Shown here one piece after another: positions 61,309-64,000 of a stretch of 64,000 nt of DNA. A program made the position numbers and the translations under genes. Source of the stretch: Saccharothrix luteola (lineage in GTDB: Bacteria > Actinomycetota > Actinomycetes > Mycobacteriales > Pseudonocardiaceae); assembly GCF_020859565.1 (NCBI RefSeq), contig NZ_JAJHUO010000004.1, positions 277,842-341,841 of the forward strand. Direction: 5' to 3'. The notes beneath the pieces were generated by a model. The model worked only from the letters and a program-made list of their open reading frames with translations, had not been told where the DNA came from and did not search any database. Numbering within the stretch: position 1 is the stretch's first letter; the number at the start of each line of letters is the position of its first letter.

Positions 61309-61310
61309 CC

Positions 61311-61339
61311 CCTGGTCGGCGCGGTCCGCGCCGACCAGG
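61311..61339. terminator. Bidirectional terminator
   Basis: CCTGGTCGGCGCG (61311-61323) and CGCGCCGACCAGG (61327-61339) form a perfect 13-bp stem with a three-base loop. It fills the whole gap between two convergent genes: two bases after one stop codon and directly before the other. Confidence 0.92.
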
Positions 61340-62818
61340 TCAGCCCAGGAGCTCCCGCAGCAGGTAGGCGGTCTGCTCGTCCAGGCCGACCGCCGCCCGC
61401 TCCAGCAACGCCCGCAAGCCCGGCGCCTCCGCCGCACCCACCTCCAACGGCGCGACGGTCCGCCGGCGCCACGGCACCGACACCAGGGAGTGCGCGATCC
61501 GCACGGCGTCCGCCCGACCGCGCCGCGCCAACCGGACGTGCGAATCACCCACCGCCGTCAACGCCGCGCGCAGCTCGGCGACCCGTCCGAGCCGCCGCGC
61601 CAACCGGTAGCCGGCGGTCCGCACCGCGGGCCGCTCGTCACCCAGCAACTCCCACGGCAACGCCGCCGGCACCGAGCGCAACGCCACCGTCGCCTCACGC
61701 ACCACGACCGACGACGGGTCGCGCAGCAACGGCAGCACCAGGTCGTCGGTCACCTGCTCCAGCACCCGCAACGCCCGCACGGCACGTGCCCGGATCCGGC
61801 CCGTCGGGTGCGCCAGCAACTCCACCAGGTGCCGCCCGTCGCCGCCCACCTCGGCGAACCCGTCGATCGCGCCCGCGGTCACACGCGACCGGTAGTAGGC
61901 GGGCACGTCCACGCCCACCCGTGAAGCCGCCGCCCGCGCCAACGCGCGCACCAGCGACGACTTGTCGTCCAAGTGCGCCACCACCTCCGCGTCACGCCCC
62001 AACCGCACCAGGCCGGTCAACGCCTCCACCCGCACCTCGGCGTGCGGTGACGCGGCCAGCCGCCGCAACACCTCCACCCGCGCGGACCAGACGCAGTCCC
62101 GCGCCGCCGCCTCCGCCGCCGACGACCGCAGCCGCACGTCCGGCGCCGTCAACGCGACCGACACCTTCCGGTCCAGCCGCCACGCCCCGGCCTCGAACGC
62201 GAACGCGCGCACCTCCCGGTCCGGCGATCCCAGCAAGGACTCCAACGGCGCACGGGGATCGGCCGCGGCGGCCCGGAGCTGGTTGCGCACGAACGTGCCC
62301 CGCAGCCGCCCCTCGACCCACAACCCGACCCCCACCGCGGCGGGCAGCATCCGCGCGGGATCGCGGTGCAGCAGCACGGCCAGCCCCGCGCCGGCCCGTT
62401 CGCGGACCTCCGGCACCCAGTCCCCGGTCCGCAGCACCAGGAACGGCACCAACTCCGGCAGCCGCCGCGCGATGATCTGCTCGACCGCACGCTCCCGGAG
62501 CCGCCCGTCGCCGTGCGTGCTGGCCAACGCGACGCCCAACGGCGACCCGTCGCGGCGGGCACGGCCGGCCTTCGTGAGCTGCGGCGGGACATAGCCCTCC
62601 GACACGTGCCACCGCACCCGCCGGGCGGAGGAGTCCAGCAGGATCACCGCTCGCGGCCGACGGGCCAGCGTCGCCAACGCCGCGAGGCCCGCCGCCTCGT
62701 CGCCCGCCGCGTCGATCTCGGTGAGCAGCGCGAGCACGGGGTCCGGCTCGGTCCACCTCGCGCGGTAGGAGTCCAGGAGCCGTTCCAGTTCTTCCACCAG
62801 GGCATGGTGGCGCACCAC
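61340..62818 (-). CDS. HEAT-like repeat protein of unknown function
   Basis: About 492 residues, nearly all helical, with repeated segments such as DWVPEVRERAGAGLAVLL, DVRLRSSAAEAAARDCV, HAEVRVEALTGLVRLGRDAEV, TGRIRARAVRALRVLEQV and RPAVRTAGYRLARRLGR. This is the pattern of HEAT/Armadillo-like protein-binding solenoids. No catalytic motif, signal peptide or membrane helix is seen. The start is uncertain; two adjacent GTG codons at 62818 and 62815 are possible, with a weak GGGAGG farther upstream. It is divergent from the SDR gene and convergent to the siderophore operon, so nothing nearby hints at its partner. Confidence 0.7.
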   Translation of the reverse strand: MVRHHALVEELERLLDSYRARWTEPDPVLALLTEIDAAGDEAAGLAALATLARRPRAVILLDSSARRVRWHVSEGYVPPQLTKAGRARRDGSPLGVALASTHGDGRLRERAVEQIIARRLPELVPFLVLRTGDWVPEVRERAGAGLAVLLHRDPARMLPAAVGVGLWVEGRLRGTFVRNQLRAAAADPRAPLESLLGSPDREVRAFAFEAGAWRLDRKVSVALTAPDVRLRSSAAEAAARDCVWSARVEVLRRLAASPHAEVRVEALTGLVRLGRDAEVVAHLDDKSSLVRALARAAASRVGVDVPAYYRSRVTAGAIDGFAEVGGDGRHLVELLAHPTGRIRARAVRALRVLEQVTDDLVLPLLRDPSSVVVREATVALRSVPAALPWELLGDERPAVRTAGYRLARRLGRVAELRAALTAVGDSHVRLARRGRADAVRIAHSLVSVPWRRRTVAPLEVGAAEAPGLRALLERAAVGLDEQTAYLLRELLG

Positions 62819-62901
62819 CCGTGCTCGTGGCCTCCCTATTACCGAACGGCATCGGCACGGGTCTTGGACACCGCACCCTCCCGCTGCGGACGATCGGAAC
62901 C

Positions 62902-63837
62902 ATGGACGACGGGGACAAGGTGCGCCGACGCACGCTGTTGGCGGGCGCCGGTGTGGCGGGTCTGGTGGCTGCGGGGACGGGCGCTGCGGGCGCCGTGCAA
63001 GGGCAGCCCGGTGGCGAGTTGCGCGGGCAGGTCGCCCTGGTCACCGGCGCGGCGCGCGGCATCGGCCGGGCGACGTGCGTGGCGCTGGCGCGGGCGGGCG
63101 CGGACGTGGTGGCGCTCGACATCGCCTCGCCGAAGGCCATCACGCTCGACTACCCGCTGGGCAGCGCGGAAGAGCTGGACGAGACCGTGCGCGCGGTGCG
63201 TTCGCTCGGACGGCGCGCGGTGGCGGTGAAGGCGGACGTGCGCGACGCCGGGCGGATGCAGGACGTGGCGCGGCAGGCGGTCCGCGAGTTCGGCCGGCTC
63301 GACATCGCGGTCGCCAACGCGGGCATCACCACCTACGCGCCGCTGGACGCGATGTCGCCGCGCCAGTTCGCGGACGTCATCGACGTGAACCTGATCGGCG
63401 TGGCGAACACCATGCGTGCGGTCATCCCGCACCTGGTGGCGCGCAAGAGCGGGTCGATCATCGTGGTGTCGTCCAGCGAGGGCAGGCACGGCGCGCCGCG
63501 GCTCGCCCACTACCAGGCCGCGAAGTGGGGCGTGATCGGCCTGGTCAAGGGCGTGGCGACGGAGGTCGGGCCGGCGGGCGTGCGGGTCAGCGGCGTGGCG
63601 CCGACCGGTGTGCGCACGCCGATGGTGCTCAACGACGCCACCTACGAGTGGGTCGGCGGCACCACGGTCGAAGACCTGGAGCGCGCCCTGCGCGGCTACA
63701 ACACCCAGCCGGTCGGGCTGATCGAGCCCGAGGACGTGGCCGACGCCATCGCGTTCCTCGCCTCGCCGCGCGCCCGGTACGTCTCCGGCACCGTGCTCGA
63801 CGTGACGGCGGGCGCGAGCACCCGTTGGAACAGCTGA
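62902..63837 (+). CDS. Short-chain dehydrogenase with Tat-like leader
   Basis: A 311-residue SDR oxidoreductase. The Rossmann motif VTGAARGIGRA lies at about residues 48-58, NAG near 146, the catalytic Ser in SSSEGRHG, Tyr204 and Lys208 in YQAAK, and GVAPTGVRTPM follows. Its general plan and the insert after the first half resemble mycofactocin-linked SDRs. The first 35 residues (KVRRRTLLAGAGVAGLVAAG) look like a twin-arginine export signal, which is unusual for an NAD(P)-dependent enzyme. The ATG at 62902 is chosen because the leader starts there; a later start would give a normal cytosolic SDR. A small exported protein gene follows 20 bases on. Confidence 0.85.
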   Translation: MDDGDKVRRRTLLAGAGVAGLVAAGTGAAGAVQGQPGGELRGQVALVTGAARGIGRATCVALARAGADVVALDIASPKAITLDYPLGSAEELDETVRAVRSLGRRAVAVKADVRDAGRMQDVARQAVREFGRLDIAVANAGITTYAPLDAMSPRQFADVIDVNLIGVANTMRAVIPHLVARKSGSIIVVSSSEGRHGAPRLAHYQAAKWGVIGLVKGVATEVGPAGVRVSGVAPTGVRTPMVLNDATYEWVGGTTVEDLERALRGYNTQPVGLIEPEDVADAIAFLASPRARYVSGTVLDVTAGASTRWNS

Positions 63838-63857
63838 TCAACCACCAGGAGTGTGAG

Positions 63858-64000
63858 ATGACGGAACACCTGTCCCGGGCCGACGTGCTGCGGGGGCTCG
63901 GCGCGACCGCGGTGGGCGTGGCGGCGGGCTCGCTGCTCGGCACGGGCGGCGCGACGGCCTCGGCCGCCGCCGAGCACCCGAACGTGAGGCTGATCAAGGA
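63858..64000 (+). CDS. Exported protein, N-terminal part only
   Basis: Only 47 codons are in the window. The ATG at 63858 has AGGAG upstream. The product starts with a polar MTEHLSRADVLRGLG and then a hydrophobic Ala/Gly-rich leader to about residue 38, so it seems exported. It lies 20 bases after the SDR gene and probably shares its message. The rest is needed to name it. Confidence 0.65.
   Translation, partial: MTEHLSRADVLRGLGATAVGVAAGSLLGTGGATASAAAEHPNVRLIK

Overview
The window is 64 kb of very GC-rich actinomycete chromosome. Geosmin synthase, two AfsR/SARP-type regulators, a WhiJ/DUF397 pair, LAxTG-type sortase substrates, an IdeR/DmdR iron box, a DasR-type dre site and many GTG starts point to a mycelial actinomycete. 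Pseudonocardiales of the Saccharothrix/Actinosynnema/Lentzea type is my inference. There are 45 supportable protein genes, two of them cut by the window ends. I see no tRNA, rRNA, CRISPR array, phage or insertion sequence.

Layout. 0-2.4 kb: secreted and surface proteins, one of them translationally coupled to a UDP-GlcNAc 2-epimerase-like gene. 2.8-5.6 kb: bioY and dinG. 5.7-11 kb: a minus-strand run of ctaD, then serB, a Pth2-type hydrolase and a phospholipase D protein. 11.3-13 kb: two paralogous threonine-stalked LAxTG surface proteins. 13.2-15.8 kb: a response regulator, a histidine kinase and an HD hydrolase in one overlapping operon. 15.7-19.7 kb: a methionine-salvage operon (flavin monooxygenase, mtnA-like, mtnC, mtnB, mtnD). 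19.8-22.5 kb: an HTH/unknown-domain gene coupled to a GT-A-type transferase, facing a small membrane protein. 22.5-25.3 kb: a secreted amidase-like protein and a GH20 hexosaminidase under a dre site. 25.4-31.3 kb: a large LuxR regulator, quinone reductase, FMN reductase and MFS exporter around a perfect palindrome. 31.3-39.5 kb: lipase, SARP, sialidase and the WhiJ cluster. 39.5-51.3 kb: a secreted DTR-repeat/beta-propeller protein and a 3,169-residue Rhs protein. 51.6-57.4 kb: a second SARP, geosmin synthase and an SRPBCC protein. 57.4-61.3 kb: an iron-siderophore importer. 61.3-64 kb: a HEAT-like protein, an SDR with a Tat-like leader and a truncated secreted gene.

The most unusual signal is a dispersed intergenic repeat. 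It has 13-bp cores (type GAGTCCTACGTTC) spaced at exactly 22 bp. There are 23 cores at four places: on both sides of dinG in opposite orientation with the same order of unit variants, across the whole gap between the amidase-like and GH20 genes, and as a 134-bp palindrome upstream of the Rhs gene. The arrays usually lie within a few bases of stop codons. Other candidates for new biology are the Rhs C-terminal tip with no obvious immunity gene, the HTH/GT module with twin 17-bp direct repeats, a possible structured RNA between the first SARP and the sialidase, and a heptapeptide repeat inserted into the ATPase domain of the LuxR regulator.
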